Shown: positions 1 to 7,431 of the stretch, one piece after another
Numbering within the stretch: position 1 is the first letter of the stretch
Layout: every line of letters starts with the position of its first letter
Source of the DNA: an uncultured Eubacteriales bacterium
GTDB taxonomy: Bacteria; Bacillota; Clostridia; Christensenellales; Aristaeellaceae
Reading direction: 5' to 3'
NCBI GenBank assembly: GCA_902789795.1
Contig: CADAPM010000005.1
Coordinates: forward strand, 62,001-126,000
Length of the DNA stretch: 64,000 bases
Notes under the pieces: generated by a model
Database searches by the model: none
What the model saw: the letters and a program-made list of their open reading frames with translations, nothing else
Told to the model about the DNA's origin: nothing
Translations under genes and position numbers: made by a program

Positions 1-627
1 GCCGGTTACATCGCCGCCCATTGGCTGTATCTGGATAAAAACATCCTCACCGCCGAAAAGCTGATGACACCGAAGCGATGGAAGCACACCCTGGGCGTGC
101 GCAGCCAGGCCGTAGAATACGCCCTGCTGCATAACATTGATCCCGTAAAAGCCGCCTTGGCCGCCATGCTGCACGACAGCGCCAAATGCCTGCCCTTCGA
201 AGTGATGCTGAGCTACGCCTACGAGGCGGGCATCTCGGAGCCCACTTTCCTGAGCAGCCCCGCCATGCTGCACGGCCCGGTCGGGGCCTGGATCGCCCGG
301 AACAAATACCACGTCTCTGACCCCGACGTGTTGAACGCCATCACCTATCACACGGTCGGCCGCGCCGATATGAGCAAGCTTGAAATGTGTATCTTTGTCG
401 CCGACGCCACCGAGCCCGGGCGTGAGCAGTACCCGGGTCTGAAGCGGCTGAGGCGGCTCGCGGAAAGAAGCCTGGAGGCCGCCGTACTGCTGAGCCTCAA
501 TCTGACCAAGCAGTATGTGCTCGGAGCCGGCAAAACGTTCAATCCCATTTCCGACGCCACCGTCCGGTGGATCACTCCACTGGTGCCTGAAGAACTGCTC
601 CCCCTCACCCGTGCGGCTCTGCCGTAA
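1..627 (+). CDS. yqeK: NadD-YqeK type protein, C-terminal part (HD-domain Ap4A hydrolase), 5' truncated
   Basis: The frame is open from the first base, so the gene continues off the left edge; 208 residues are visible. From about residue 27 there is an HD-type hydrolase of the YqeK family: KHTLGV, LHDSAK, LHGPVGAWIA, ITYHTVG and FVADATEPGR supply the His, His-Asp, His and Asp metal ligands. YqeK enzymes split diadenosine tetraphosphate symmetrically to ADP. The first residues (AGYIAAHWLY) resemble the C-terminal end of NadD, nicotinate mononucleotide adenylyltransferase, whose usual ending is YI-x3-x-LY. I therefore infer a NadD-YqeK fusion; a stand-alone YqeK starting at the ATG at 64 is the alternative. 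rsfS follows after 18 bases, the normal nadD-yqeK-rsfS order. Confidence 0.85.
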   Translation, partial: AGYIAAHWLYLDKNILTAEKLMTPKRWKHTLGVRSQAVEYALLHNIDPVKAALAAMLHDSAKCLPFEVMLSYAYEAGISEPTFLSSPAMLHGPVGAWIARNKYHVSDPDVLNAITYHTVGRADMSKLEMCIFVADATEPGREQYPGLKRLRRLAERSLEAAVLLSLNLTKQYVLGAGKTFNPISDATVRWITPLVPEELLPLTRAALP

Positions 628-645
628 ACAAGAAAGGAAAGAAGT

Positions 646-1023
646 ATGTCTGAAGAACCTATCCTGGTCAAACAGATCGCGAAAGTCCTCGACGACAAGA
701 AAGCCCTCGACATTATTGCCCTCAATGTAGGCCATTTGACCGTCATCACCGATTACATGGTCATCGCCAGCGGCCGCAGCGTCCTGCAGACGAGATCTCT
801 GGCGGACGACCTCGACGACAAGATGACCGAACTGGGCATCCCGCTGCGCACCCGCGAGGGTTATCAGGAAGGCCGCTGGATCGTCATGGATTACGGCACG
901 GTCCTGGTGCACATCTTCCATCCCGAAGCCCGCGAGTATTACCACCTGGAACGCCTGTGGGCCGACGGCACCAACGCCATCGATCTGAGCGGCGTTCTGG
1001 TGGACGACGAAAAGCAGAACTGA
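646..1023 (+). CDS. rsfS: ribosomal silencing factor RsfS
   Basis: 125 residues, the usual family size. RsfS (Iojap/YbeB family) binds ribosomal protein uL14 on the large subunit and blocks joining with the small subunit when nutrients are short. The central segment carries the family pattern: DYMVIASGRSVLQTRSLADDL, then REGYQEGRWIVMDYGTVLVHIF and a C-terminal REYYHLERLWAD. The ATG at 646 has an AGGAAAG ribosome binding site just upstream. It lies directly behind the YqeK domain, as in most Bacillota, and five bases before the next gene, so the three genes probably form one transcript. Confidence 0.95.
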   Translation: MSEEPILVKQIAKVLDDKKALDIIALNVGHLTVITDYMVIASGRSVLQTRSLADDLDDKMTELGIPLRTREGYQEGRWIVMDYGTVLVHIFHPEAREYYHLERLWADGTNAIDLSGVLVDDEKQN

Positions 1024-1028
1024 CGAAT

Positions 1029-1376
1029 ATGCCGAATATTCAGATATACTTTGTCAAGCGCAGCTTTGACGTGCAGAAGGCCGAGCGCTTTTTCAAGGAG
1101 CGCCGCGTCCCCTTCCAGTCGGTCGATATGAAGCGCCATGCGCCCGGAAAGCGGGAGCTGGAGCTCTTTGCCAGGGCCGCCGGAAGCGTGAGCGGCCTCC
1201 TGGACCGCGAAAGCACGAAAGTGCTGTCCCATCCTGCCGCCTATATGCACGATGAGAGCGCGGTCCTGGAGGAACTCATGGAGGATCCTTCCCTGCTCCG
1301 CGCGCCCATCGTGCGCAACGGCCAGAAGGTCACCATCGGTGTGCACGAAGACGTCTGGGCCCAGTGGCTCGTATGA
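1029..1376 (+). CDS. ArsC/Spx-family thioredoxin-fold protein lacking the catalytic cysteine
   Basis: 115 residues. The fold signature is ArsC-like: N-terminal strand IQIYFVKRSFDVQKAERFF, then VDMKRHAPGKRELELF, and near the end a LLRAPIVRNGQKVTIG segment like the RPI-(V)-x-(D/N)G strand of ArsC proteins. Real arsenate reductases have Cys-x5 near residue 12; this protein has no cysteine at all, so it cannot be a thiol-based arsenate reductase. ArsC-like proteins without the cysteine are known in Clostridia, with unknown role. The ATG at 1029 is chosen because it gives the normal N-terminus; an upstream in-frame start lies inside rsfS. A strong terminator follows. Confidence 0.75.
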   Translation: MPNIQIYFVKRSFDVQKAERFFKERRVPFQSVDMKRHAPGKRELELFARAAGSVSGLLDRESTKVLSHPAAYMHDESAVLEELMEDPSLLRAPIVRNGQKVTIGVHEDVWAQWLV

Positions 1377-1403
1377 TCCTGTAAACCGAATAATAAGATA
1401 CAT

Positions 1404-1443
1404 AAAAGGATTGCCACCTCAATATCTGTGGCAATCCTTTTTT
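1404..1443. terminator. bidirectional Rho-independent terminator
   Basis: The arms AAAAGGATTGCCAC and GTGGCAATCCTTTT flank a 10-base loop, with T-rich ends on both strands. It sits between two convergent operons, so it can stop both. Confidence 0.85.
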
Positions 1444-1475
1444 CAGTCCGCGCTATCGCTGCTATCTGAAAGATC

Positions 1476-2186
1476 TCACTCAGCCGTGTAGTAGTAGCGG
1501 CTCGTGATGTTCAGAAGCTCGGTGATGGTCACATACTCATAGTTCCTGTCCTTGAGGGCTTCCATCAGCTTCTTGTAGAACCCAAGGTCGTGTTTGTTGG
1601 CGTGCATCAGGATGATGGAACCGTTTTTGATCGTCTTGAGCGCCTTGTCCAGATCCTTGGTATTATCCATATCCCAGGTGATGATATGATCGAAGCCCGC
1701 GCTGTGGAGCCACCGGCCGATCTTGCCGCCGCCGCCGTCCCCGGCGCCCGCGCCGAAGGGAGGACGCACCGTCAGGAATTCGTAATGGTATCCGAGCACC
1801 TCGTCCAGTCTCTTCTGGTACCGGTTCAGGTCCGAGGTGATCTGGCCGTAGCTGCGCTCCGTCAGCTTTTTGTGCTGGAAGAAATGGGAACCGATCTCAT
1901 GGCCCGCGTCGAGGGCTGACTGCCAGAGCTCCCGGTCCTCCACCTTCAGGTTGAAGCCGCTGGGATACAGGGTCATTTTGACGCCATATTCCTCCGCGAC
2001 CGCCATGAACTGGGGCAGCCACTGTTCCGGATAGTACCAGTCATCCACCGTGATGGCGACCCTCGGCTGTTCACGGTCACCGTGCTTATAGACCCTCGCC
2101 CAGCGCGAACGGGTGGGCTCCGCGGAAGCGGTCAAAGAAACAAGGCTGATCAGGATCAGTAAAAGTGCGATCGTTCTTTTCATCAT
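1476..2186 (-). CDS. secreted polysaccharide deacetylase (NodB homology domain)
   Basis: 236 residues with a signal peptide (hydrophobic residues 5-20, cleavage near SASA). NodB motifs appear in order: VAITVDDWY (motif 1, with TVDDW replacing the usual TFDDG), GSHFFQHKKL (His-x3-His zinc site), RPPFGAGAGD (motif 3), DHIITWDMDN and SIILMHANKHD (motif 5 His). Such metalloenzymes remove acetyl groups from peptidoglycan, chitin or other N-acetyl sugars at the cell surface; the substrate cannot be read here. Its start overlaps the stop of the upstream gene by four bases (ATGA), so translation is probably coupled. It is the last gene of the degV operon. Confidence 0.85.
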   Translation of the reverse strand: MMKRTIALLLILISLVSLTASAEPTRSRWARVYKHGDREQPRVAITVDDWYYPEQWLPQFMAVAEEYGVKMTLYPSGFNLKVEDRELWQSALDAGHEIGSHFFQHKKLTERSYGQITSDLNRYQKRLDEVLGYHYEFLTVRPPFGAGAGDGGGGKIGRWLHSAGFDHIITWDMDNTKDLDKALKTIKNGSIILMHANKHDLGFYKKLMEALKDRNYEYVTITELLNITSRYYYTAE

Positions 2187-3160
2187 ACATCATCCTTCAT
2201 ATCGGGAGCATTCAGCTTGACATACACCCGGCGGTCGCTGTTCAGATCGTCAGAAGGCGCTTTGACCGTCATGGCTTCGTCCAGGTACAGCTCGTATTCA
2301 TAATCTCCGGTCGACAATGCGACCCCGTAGCCCTTGGCGCCGGTCACGGAGATCTCTTTCTCGTGCATAGTGCCCGGGTACAGCACATAGGTGACGGTGC
2401 GCGCATTCGCGCCGGTCGCGTCCAGGAACGCGGCGAGGAAGCCCACCATCTCCTTGACGTCCTGCGGCATTTCCGTATCATACAGGGCCTGCTGGGCGCT
2501 CTGGAGGTTGTCCGTGCTGAAGAGCTGATAATAGAGACCCTCGCTGAGCGGCCTTCCGTCCGCATCCAGCACCGTCTCCACATCGCTCCTGAGCTCCAAG
2601 GTCTCGCTGTCGAGCGTGTAGACCAGTTCGCAGTAGGAGCCGGCCTGGTAGCCCTCACCCCAGGCGTCCGTAAAGTCCTCCCCGGTCAGCCAGGTCGTCA
2701 GCGTCAGGACGCCGTCCTTTTCTTCGACCTTCTGCACCTTTTCCTTTGCCGTCACTTCGGTGTCGTAGAGAAGGTCGGTATTGGATCCGGCTTCGAGATC
2801 ATAATACCCGCTCTCTCCGAGACCGGAATCCAGCAGGATGAACGGCACCGGGTAGACGCCCTCAGCAAACTGCATATACATGAGCATCAGGCAGTGGTCT
2901 TTCGTCATCAGGGTCTCGCTGTCGCCTTCCCGGATGCTCTGGTCCTGGCGGTTGGCGGTATACCGGACGTCGCGGTTCACCCAGACGGCGCTTTCATGGC
3001 CGTTGATCGTCTGCAGCAGGGCCACGGAGCTGTGGCGCTTCAGCAGGTTAGCCGCGGCATTCGCTTCCATGAACTCCTCGATCGTCAGCTCCCGGGCCAT
3101 GGCGGAGGAAGCTGTCAGCAGCAGGATGCAGCAGAGAATCGCAAGGTTTTTCTTCAGCAT
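2183..3160 (-). CDS. secreted protein of unknown function
   Basis: 325 residues beginning MLKKNLAILCC, a signal peptide ending near SSAMA; the start is fixed by a GGAGGAAGGAG ribosome binding site. The mature part is acidic and beta-rich (for example GVLTLTTWLTGEDF, RSDVETVLDADGRPL, YELYLDEAMTVKAP), and looks like an all-beta extracellular domain. I recognise no catalytic motif and no family. The gene overlaps ridA upstream by seven bases and the deacetylase downstream by four, so it belongs to one operon with them. A role alongside the deacetylase at the envelope is only inferred. Confidence 0.7.
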   Translation of the reverse strand: MLKKNLAILCCILLLTASSAMARELTIEEFMEANAAANLLKRHSSVALLQTINGHESAVWVNRDVRYTANRQDQSIREGDSETLMTKDHCLMLMYMQFAEGVYPVPFILLDSGLGESGYYDLEAGSNTDLLYDTEVTAKEKVQKVEEKDGVLTLTTWLTGEDFTDAWGEGYQAGSYCELVYTLDSETLELRSDVETVLDADGRPLSEGLYYQLFSTDNLQSAQQALYDTEMPQDVKEMVGFLAAFLDATGANARTVTYVLYPGTMHEKEISVTGAKGYGVALSTGDYEYELYLDEAMTVKAPSDDLNSDRRVYVKLNAPDMKDDV

Positions 3161-3546
3161 TCTTTTTCTCCTTCCTCCAGGGCCGCGACGACCTCGATCT
3201 CGCACAGCGCGCCCTTCGTCAGATCGCGCACGGCCACGCAGGATCTGGCGGGCTTCGTCACGAAGTATCTCGCATAGACCTCGTTAAATGCGGCGAAGTC
3301 GGCCATGTCCCTGAGGTAGCAGGTGGTCTTGATTACGTGAGCGTAATCGGTCCCCGCCGCCTGCAGGATCGCGCCCACATTGCAGCAGGCCTGTTCGGCC
3401 TGGGCTGCGATATCCTCACCCTTGATCAGGCCCGTGATGGGGTCGATGGCGATCTGGCCGGACGCGAACAGGAGCCCGCAGGCTTTGATCCCCTGGGAAT
3501 AGGGGCCGATCGCGGCGGGCGCTTTGTCGGTATCGACTTTCGTCAT
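3154..3546 (-). CDS. ridA: RidA family enamine/imine deaminase
   Basis: 130 residues, normal length for YjgF/YER057c/UK114 proteins. Signature segments: KAPAAIGPYSQGIK near the N-terminus, LLFASGQIAIDPITG, NVGAILQAAG, and near the end PARSCVAVRDLTKGALCEIEVVAAL, which contains the conserved Arg of the active site and the ALCEIE strand. RidA hydrolyses reactive 2-aminoacrylate and related enamines made by PLP enzymes, protecting them from damage. It follows degV by ten bases and overlaps the next gene. The unusual point is its company: a lipid-binding DegV protein and two secreted proteins rather than an amino-acid operon. Confidence 0.93.
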   Translation of the reverse strand: MTKVDTDKAPAAIGPYSQGIKACGLLFASGQIAIDPITGLIKGEDIAAQAEQACCNVGAILQAAGTDYAHVIKTTCYLRDMADFAAFNEVYARYFVTKPARSCVAVRDLTKGALCEIEVVAALEEGEKEC

Positions 3547-3556
3547 TCTGTTATCC

Positions 3557-4432
3557 TCACCGCGGCTGATTGCTCCAGAAGAAGAGCGTCATGATGCCGG
3601 GGCCGGTATGGCAGCCGATGATCGTGCCGACGCGCTGGAACTTGATCTGCACGTCAGGGTTGATCTCGCGGACCTTCTCAGCCAGGAAGTCCGCATCCTC
3701 CGCGCAATCCCCGTGGGCGATGAACACCGTGTTCCAGCGGCTGCGATCCGCCGTCTTTTCATACCGTTCCGCCATCGCCTTCAGGGAGCGCTTGCGGCCG
3801 GCCACCTTTTCCTGGGCGATCAGCTTGCCCTCAAAGTTCACGTTCAGAACGGGCTTGATGCGCAGCATATCTCCGACCACTGCCGTGGAGCGGGATACGC
3901 GGCCGCCGCGGTACAGGTAATCGAGCTTATCCACCGTGAACCAGTGCATGATGTGCTGGCGGTTGTCGGTCACCCAGTCCGCCAGCTCCCGGGCGTTCAT
4001 GCCGTTCTTCCGCTGCTCCAGCGCATACCAGATCAGCAGGCCCTGGCCGCTGGCCGCACTCAGGCCGTCCACCACGTAAAGCTGCGCGCTGGGATTCTTT
4101 TCCATGACCATGCTGCGGGCCAGCACCGCCGTCTGGTAGGTGCCGGACAGGCCGGAAGAGAGGCTCACATACAGCACCTCATGGCCCTGGTCGGTCAGCC
4201 TGGTAAATACGGACAGATAATCGTTCAGGTTGATCTGCGCCGTCGTGGGCACAGCGCCTTCGCGCATCTGGTCGTACAGGTTTTTCAGATCCGGAGAACC
4301 ATCATAGCAGGTGAAGACATATTCCTTGCCGTTGATGGAATAATTCATCGGGAACACGAACAGGTTTTCCTGACTGTCTACGAACTCCTTGTCCAGGTCG
4401 CAGGCAGCATCCGTCAAAAGATAAAAAGCCAA
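3557..4432 (-). CDS. degV: DegV family fatty-acid binding protein
   Basis: 291 residues from a TTG start. The family pattern is complete: FYLLTDAACDL at the N-terminus, VPTTAQINLNDYL, VLYVSLSSGLSGTYQTA (lipid head-group loop) and IIGCHTGPGIMTLFF near the C-terminus. DegV (FakB-like) proteins hold a fatty acid, in some species presenting it to the FakA kinase for phosphorylation. FakA is not in the window. No ATG fits; the TTG at 4432 lies eight bases after AACGGAGG and gives the standard N-terminus. A very good promoter lies just upstream, so this is the first gene of a four-gene operon. Confidence 0.92.
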   Translation of the reverse strand: MAFYLLTDAACDLDKEFVDSQENLFVFPMNYSINGKEYVFTCYDGSPDLKNLYDQMREGAVPTTAQINLNDYLSVFTRLTDQGHEVLYVSLSSGLSGTYQTAVLARSMVMEKNPSAQLYVVDGLSAASGQGLLIWYALEQRKNGMNARELADWVTDNRQHIMHWFTVDKLDYLYRGGRVSRSTAVVGDMLRIKPVLNVNFEGKLIAQEKVAGRKRSLKAMAERYEKTADRSRWNTVFIAHGDCAEDADFLAEKVREINPDVQIKFQRVGTIIGCHTGPGIMTLFFWSNQPR

Positions 4433-4466
4433 GCAAAATACCTCCGTTCTTGTGAAAGTCCATCTT

Positions 4467-4495
4467 ATTTTATACGCTGACTGTAAAACTGTCAA
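4467..4495 (-). promoter_or_regulatory. sigma-A promoter of the degV operon
   Basis: On the minus strand TTGACA and TAAAAT are separated by 17 bases and sit about 30 bases before the degV ribosome binding site. It lies back to back with a plus-strand promoter for the zinc-ribbon protein. Confidence 0.75.
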
Positions 4496-4502
4496 ATAAT
4501 TC

Positions 4503-4531
4503 TTGCAGTTTTCCGGTGATTTTGATAAGAT
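4503..4531 (+). promoter_or_regulatory. probable promoter of the zinc-ribbon/ybaB/recR operon
   Basis: TTGCAG, 17 bases, TAAGAT. Only eight bases separate it from the divergent degV promoter, so the two could compete. The leader to the first ATG would be about 107 bases. Confidence 0.5.
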
Positions 4532-4644
4532 ATATGGGTCTTTGGACAGATTTTCAATGGATCCGTTCAAGGCCTTGCAGCAGGCGCTTTGGAGAAGCTC
4601 CGCCGCGTCTGCGCACACGAAAAACTCGGAGGTAATGGTAGCTA

Positions 4645-6462
4645 ATGAAGTGTCCCCAGTGCGGCGCCTGGAACCAGGCATCCCTGCCCAGGTGTTTCCG
4701 TTGCGGACAGCCGCTGTCCCGTAATGATTCCGTCAGTCCTGACTGGCGGAATGATTTTGCTGGAGAAGACAGCCGGGAAAAAATCATCTACGATGTCGAT
4801 AAAAGCGAAGAGGATGTAAATCTCAAGGACGAAGGCGACAAGCTGGCCCAGGAAATGCAGAGCCTGCGCGAGCGCAAGCTCCGCGGCCAGGAGATGCAGC
4901 GCGACCTGCGCGGGATGGAGACCCGGCCCTACAGCGCCAAGGTCGCGGGCCGCGTGCAGCAGTCCACCACCCGGAGACGGTATGTGGTCGAGGACATGGA
5001 CGAGATCCGGCAGCCCTCCCGCCGCCAGCGCCGCGCCAGCTTTGCGGAAAATCTGCCGCAGAAAGAGCCGGTCCAGCGCATCGATTACGACGATTATCAC
5101 GCGATGGGCAGCACGTCCTCCTACACGCCGCTCAATCACGAGGGCAAGCCCATCCACTCCCTGTACAGCGACGATCAGCCTGTGCGCGCGATCCAGCACA
5201 GGCAGTTTCGGCCCATGCGGTTTTTCAGGATCATGCTGATCTGCGTCGTTGCCCTCGGCCTGACCCTGGGCGGGCTGTACTATTTCAAACTCCCGCCCTT
5301 TTCCCTGGCTGAAACGGAGCCCCTGCAGAACCGGGTGGAGATCTCCACCTCGATCTATGACGACCTGCCTGCCCACATCATCCGCATCCCCGCGGAGGAC
5401 GGCAGCGAGATCTATATCAAGGAGCTGCATACCACCGGCATCGCCATCGGCGGCTACGCCACCTTTGAGGTGCCCGACTACAAATGGTATGAAAACCTGA
5501 CCGATATCGAGGACGCGATCTATACCGTGACCATGACGCCCTACCTCAAGACGTCCACGGGCCAGCAGCGCCTGATGGATGTGCTGCACTTCGATATCGA
5601 GATCCCGCTGTCCCCCATCACGCTGGTCACCCCCGACGTGCTGTACGTCGAAGTCAACAGCCGTCCCAAGTACCAGATCCAGTTCAAGGTAGAGCGCGGC
5701 AGCACAGTCACCATCAACGGGGAGAACTATTCCGACCTCGTCTCCTCCCAGGACGGCCTGATCTCCTACAACGCCACAGTGCAGGCCATCGGGGAAAACA
5801 AGATCGTGATCGAGTGCGCCACCAAGTATTACCGCAAGAACGTGGTGACCATGGTCCTGTACCGCGAGCCCCAAGACATCCTGCTGGAGCTGGATGATTC
5901 CATTTCCGAGCGCTGGAGCGGCGACGAGAACGTCATGGAGGTCACCGGCACCACGCTCAACAAGGCGACGATCAGGGTCCTTTCCGATCATAAGGACCTC
6001 GACACGTCCAAGTTGCTGTCCACCGGCACCTTCTCCTTCAAGGCGATCTTCAACCGCATCGGCACCAACACGATCACCATTGAAGCCTCCTACCCGGGCA
6101 AAAAGACCACGGTGGTCAACTTCGACGTTTATCACGTCCCGTCCGCCAAGAACTATACCCCCAAGGCCTGGCCCATGGACGCCTATAACTATACCCAGTA
6201 TCTGGATACCCTGGCCACCCGTGTCCGGACCACGACCATCTACGTCTGCAAGGGCACGATCACCGAGATCCTGTCGGATTCTCCTCAGCGGGCCCTGATG
6301 GAGACTGGCACGCCCACCACGTCCCGCCTGGTGCTGTTGGACAACCTGTCTAACGACACCTGGGCAGTCGGTGATACCCTGCGCGTATTCGGCGACGCCT
6401 ACGGCGCCTATGACGGCAAGCCCTGGCTGATCGGACGATACACATATTCCTATAAACCATGA
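4645..6462 (+). CDS. zinc-ribbon single-pass membrane protein with large extracellular part
   Basis: 605 residues. A zinc ribbon opens the protein (Cys 3, 6, 17 and 20: CPQC and CFRC). Residues 40-190 are charged and contain a short coiled-coil-like stretch (60-90). One membrane helix lies at about 194-213. The remaining roughly 390 residues are beta-rich, with repeats resembling Ig-like modules (for example VTINGENYSDLVS, TTLNKATIRVLSD, TITIEASYPGKKTTV), and would be outside. A cytoplasmic zinc ribbon joined to an extracytoplasmic domain suggests envelope sensing or assembly, but no function is known to me. GGAGGT precedes the ATG by about 11 bases. It heads the ybaB-recR-rmuC run, where dnaX is more usual. 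Confidence 0.8.
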   Translation: MKCPQCGAWNQASLPRCFRCGQPLSRNDSVSPDWRNDFAGEDSREKIIYDVDKSEEDVNLKDEGDKLAQEMQSLRERKLRGQEMQRDLRGMETRPYSAKVAGRVQQSTTRRRYVVEDMDEIRQPSRRQRRASFAENLPQKEPVQRIDYDDYHAMGSTSSYTPLNHEGKPIHSLYSDDQPVRAIQHRQFRPMRFFRIMLICVVALGLTLGGLYYFKLPPFSLAETEPLQNRVEISTSIYDDLPAHIIRIPAEDGSEIYIKELHTTGIAIGGYATFEVPDYKWYENLTDIEDAIYTVTMTPYLKTSTGQQRLMDVLHFDIEIPLSPITLVTPDVLYVEVNSRPKYQIQFKVERGSTVTINGENYSDLVSSQDGLISYNATVQAIGENKIVIECATKYYRKNVVTMVLYREPQDILLELDDSISERWSGDENVMEVTGTTLNKATIRVLSDHKDLDTSKLLSTGTFSFKAIFNRIGTNTITIEASYPGKKTTVVNFDVYHVPSAKNYTPKAWPMDAYNYTQYLDTLATRVRTTTIYVCKGTITEILSDSPQRALMETGTPTTSRLVLLDNLSNDTWAVGDTLRVFGDAYGAYDGKPWLIGRYTYSYKP

Positions 6463-6491
6463 CTGACCACTGATCGAAGGAGGAAGATACT

Positions 6492-6827
6492 ATGCGCAAT
6501 AACTTTGGCGGTTTCCCCGGCGGGAACATGCAGCAGCTCATGCGCCAGGCCCAGAAGATGCAGCAGCAGCTGACGGAGGCCCAGGAAGCCCTGGACGCCC
6601 GTGAGTATGAAGCCAGCAGCGGCGGCGGTGCGGTCACCTGCAAGGTGTCCGGCAAGCGGGAGCTCCTGAGCCTTACCATCAAGCCCGAAGTCGTCGATCC
6701 CGACGATGTGGAAATGCTGCAGGACCTGATCATGGCGGCGGTGAACGAAGCGCTGCGCACCGGCGAAAAGACCCGCGAGGAAACCATGAGCCGCATGGCC
6801 CCGGGCGGGATGGGCGGCCTGCTGTAA
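6492..6827 (+). CDS. ybaB: YbaB/EbfC family nucleoid-associated protein
   Basis: 111 residues: a helical N-terminus ([22 protein letters not shown]), then a central sheet ([26 protein letters not shown]) and a C-terminal helix ([25 protein letters not shown]), the usual YbaB layout. The family forms dimers that bind DNA and is nearly always encoded next to recR, as here, with only three bases between them. AGGAGGAAG before the ATG gives a clear start. The Gly/Met-rich tail ([10 protein letters not shown]) is typical. Confidence 0.95.
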   Translation: MRNNFGGFPGGNMQQLMRQAQKMQQQLTEAQEALDAREYEASSGGGAVTCKVSGKRELLSLTIKPEVVDPDDVEMLQDLIMAAVNEALRTGEKTREETMSRMAPGGMGGLL

Positions 6828-6830
6828 CCT

Positions 6831-7430
6831 ATGAACCAGCAACTGGAACCCATCCAGCGCATCGCGCTGCAGCTGTCCCGCCTTCCGGGCATCGGCCAGA
6901 AGAGCGCCATGCGCCTGGCGTACCATATCGTCTCCCTGCCGGAGGACCAGGTCCATGATCTGGCCGTGGCGCTCTGGGAGGGCCGCAAGGCCGTCCACTT
7001 CTGTGTCCGCTGCGGGAATTATACAGACGGCGAGCTCTGCTCCGTCTGCTCGGATCCCGAGCGGCAGACAAACCAGCTCTGCGTGGTCCGGGACCCCAAG
7101 GATGTGGCGGCCCTGGAGCGCATGCGCGACTACCGTGGCCTGTACCATGTGCTGGGCGGCACCCTGTCGCCCATGAACGGCGTCGGGCCCGAGGATATCC
7201 GCATCCGCGAGCTGCTCGAACGCCTGTCCAGCGAGCCCATCGACGAGGTGATCCTGGCGACCAACCCGGATATCGAGGGCGAGGCCACCGCGACCTATAT
7301 CGCGCGGCTGATCAAGCCCCTGGGCATCCGGGTGACACGCATCGCCCACGGCGTGCCGGTCGGCAGCGACCTGGAGTACGCCGACGAGGTCACCCTGGCC
7401 AAGGCGCTGGAAGGGCGCAGAGAGGTCTAA
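6831..7430 (+). CDS. recR: recombination mediator protein RecR
   Basis: 199 residues, standard length. An N-terminal helix-hairpin-helix (LSRLPGIGQKSAMRLAYHIV) is followed by a four-Cys zinc finger (Cys 58, 61, 70, 73) and a TOPRIM domain (LCVVRDPKDVAALE, YHVLGGTLSPMNGVGPEDI, EVILATNPDIEGEATATYIA), ending with the conserved VTRIAHGVPVGSDLEYADEVTLAKAL. RecR forms a clamp ring that with RecF/RecO loads RecA on single-stranded DNA. It is packed between ybaB and rmuC with one to three bases on each side, suggesting cotranscription. Confidence 0.98.
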   Translation: MNQQLEPIQRIALQLSRLPGIGQKSAMRLAYHIVSLPEDQVHDLAVALWEGRKAVHFCVRCGNYTDGELCSVCSDPERQTNQLCVVRDPKDVAALERMRDYRGLYHVLGGTLSPMNGVGPEDIRIRELLERLSSEPIDEVILATNPDIEGEATATYIARLIKPLGIRVTRIAHGVPVGSDLEYADEVTLAKALEGRREV

Positions 7431-7431
7431 A

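Noticed and set aside
1029-1376. Arsenate reductase activity for the ArsC-like protein
   Set aside because: No cysteine is present, so thiol chemistry is impossible.
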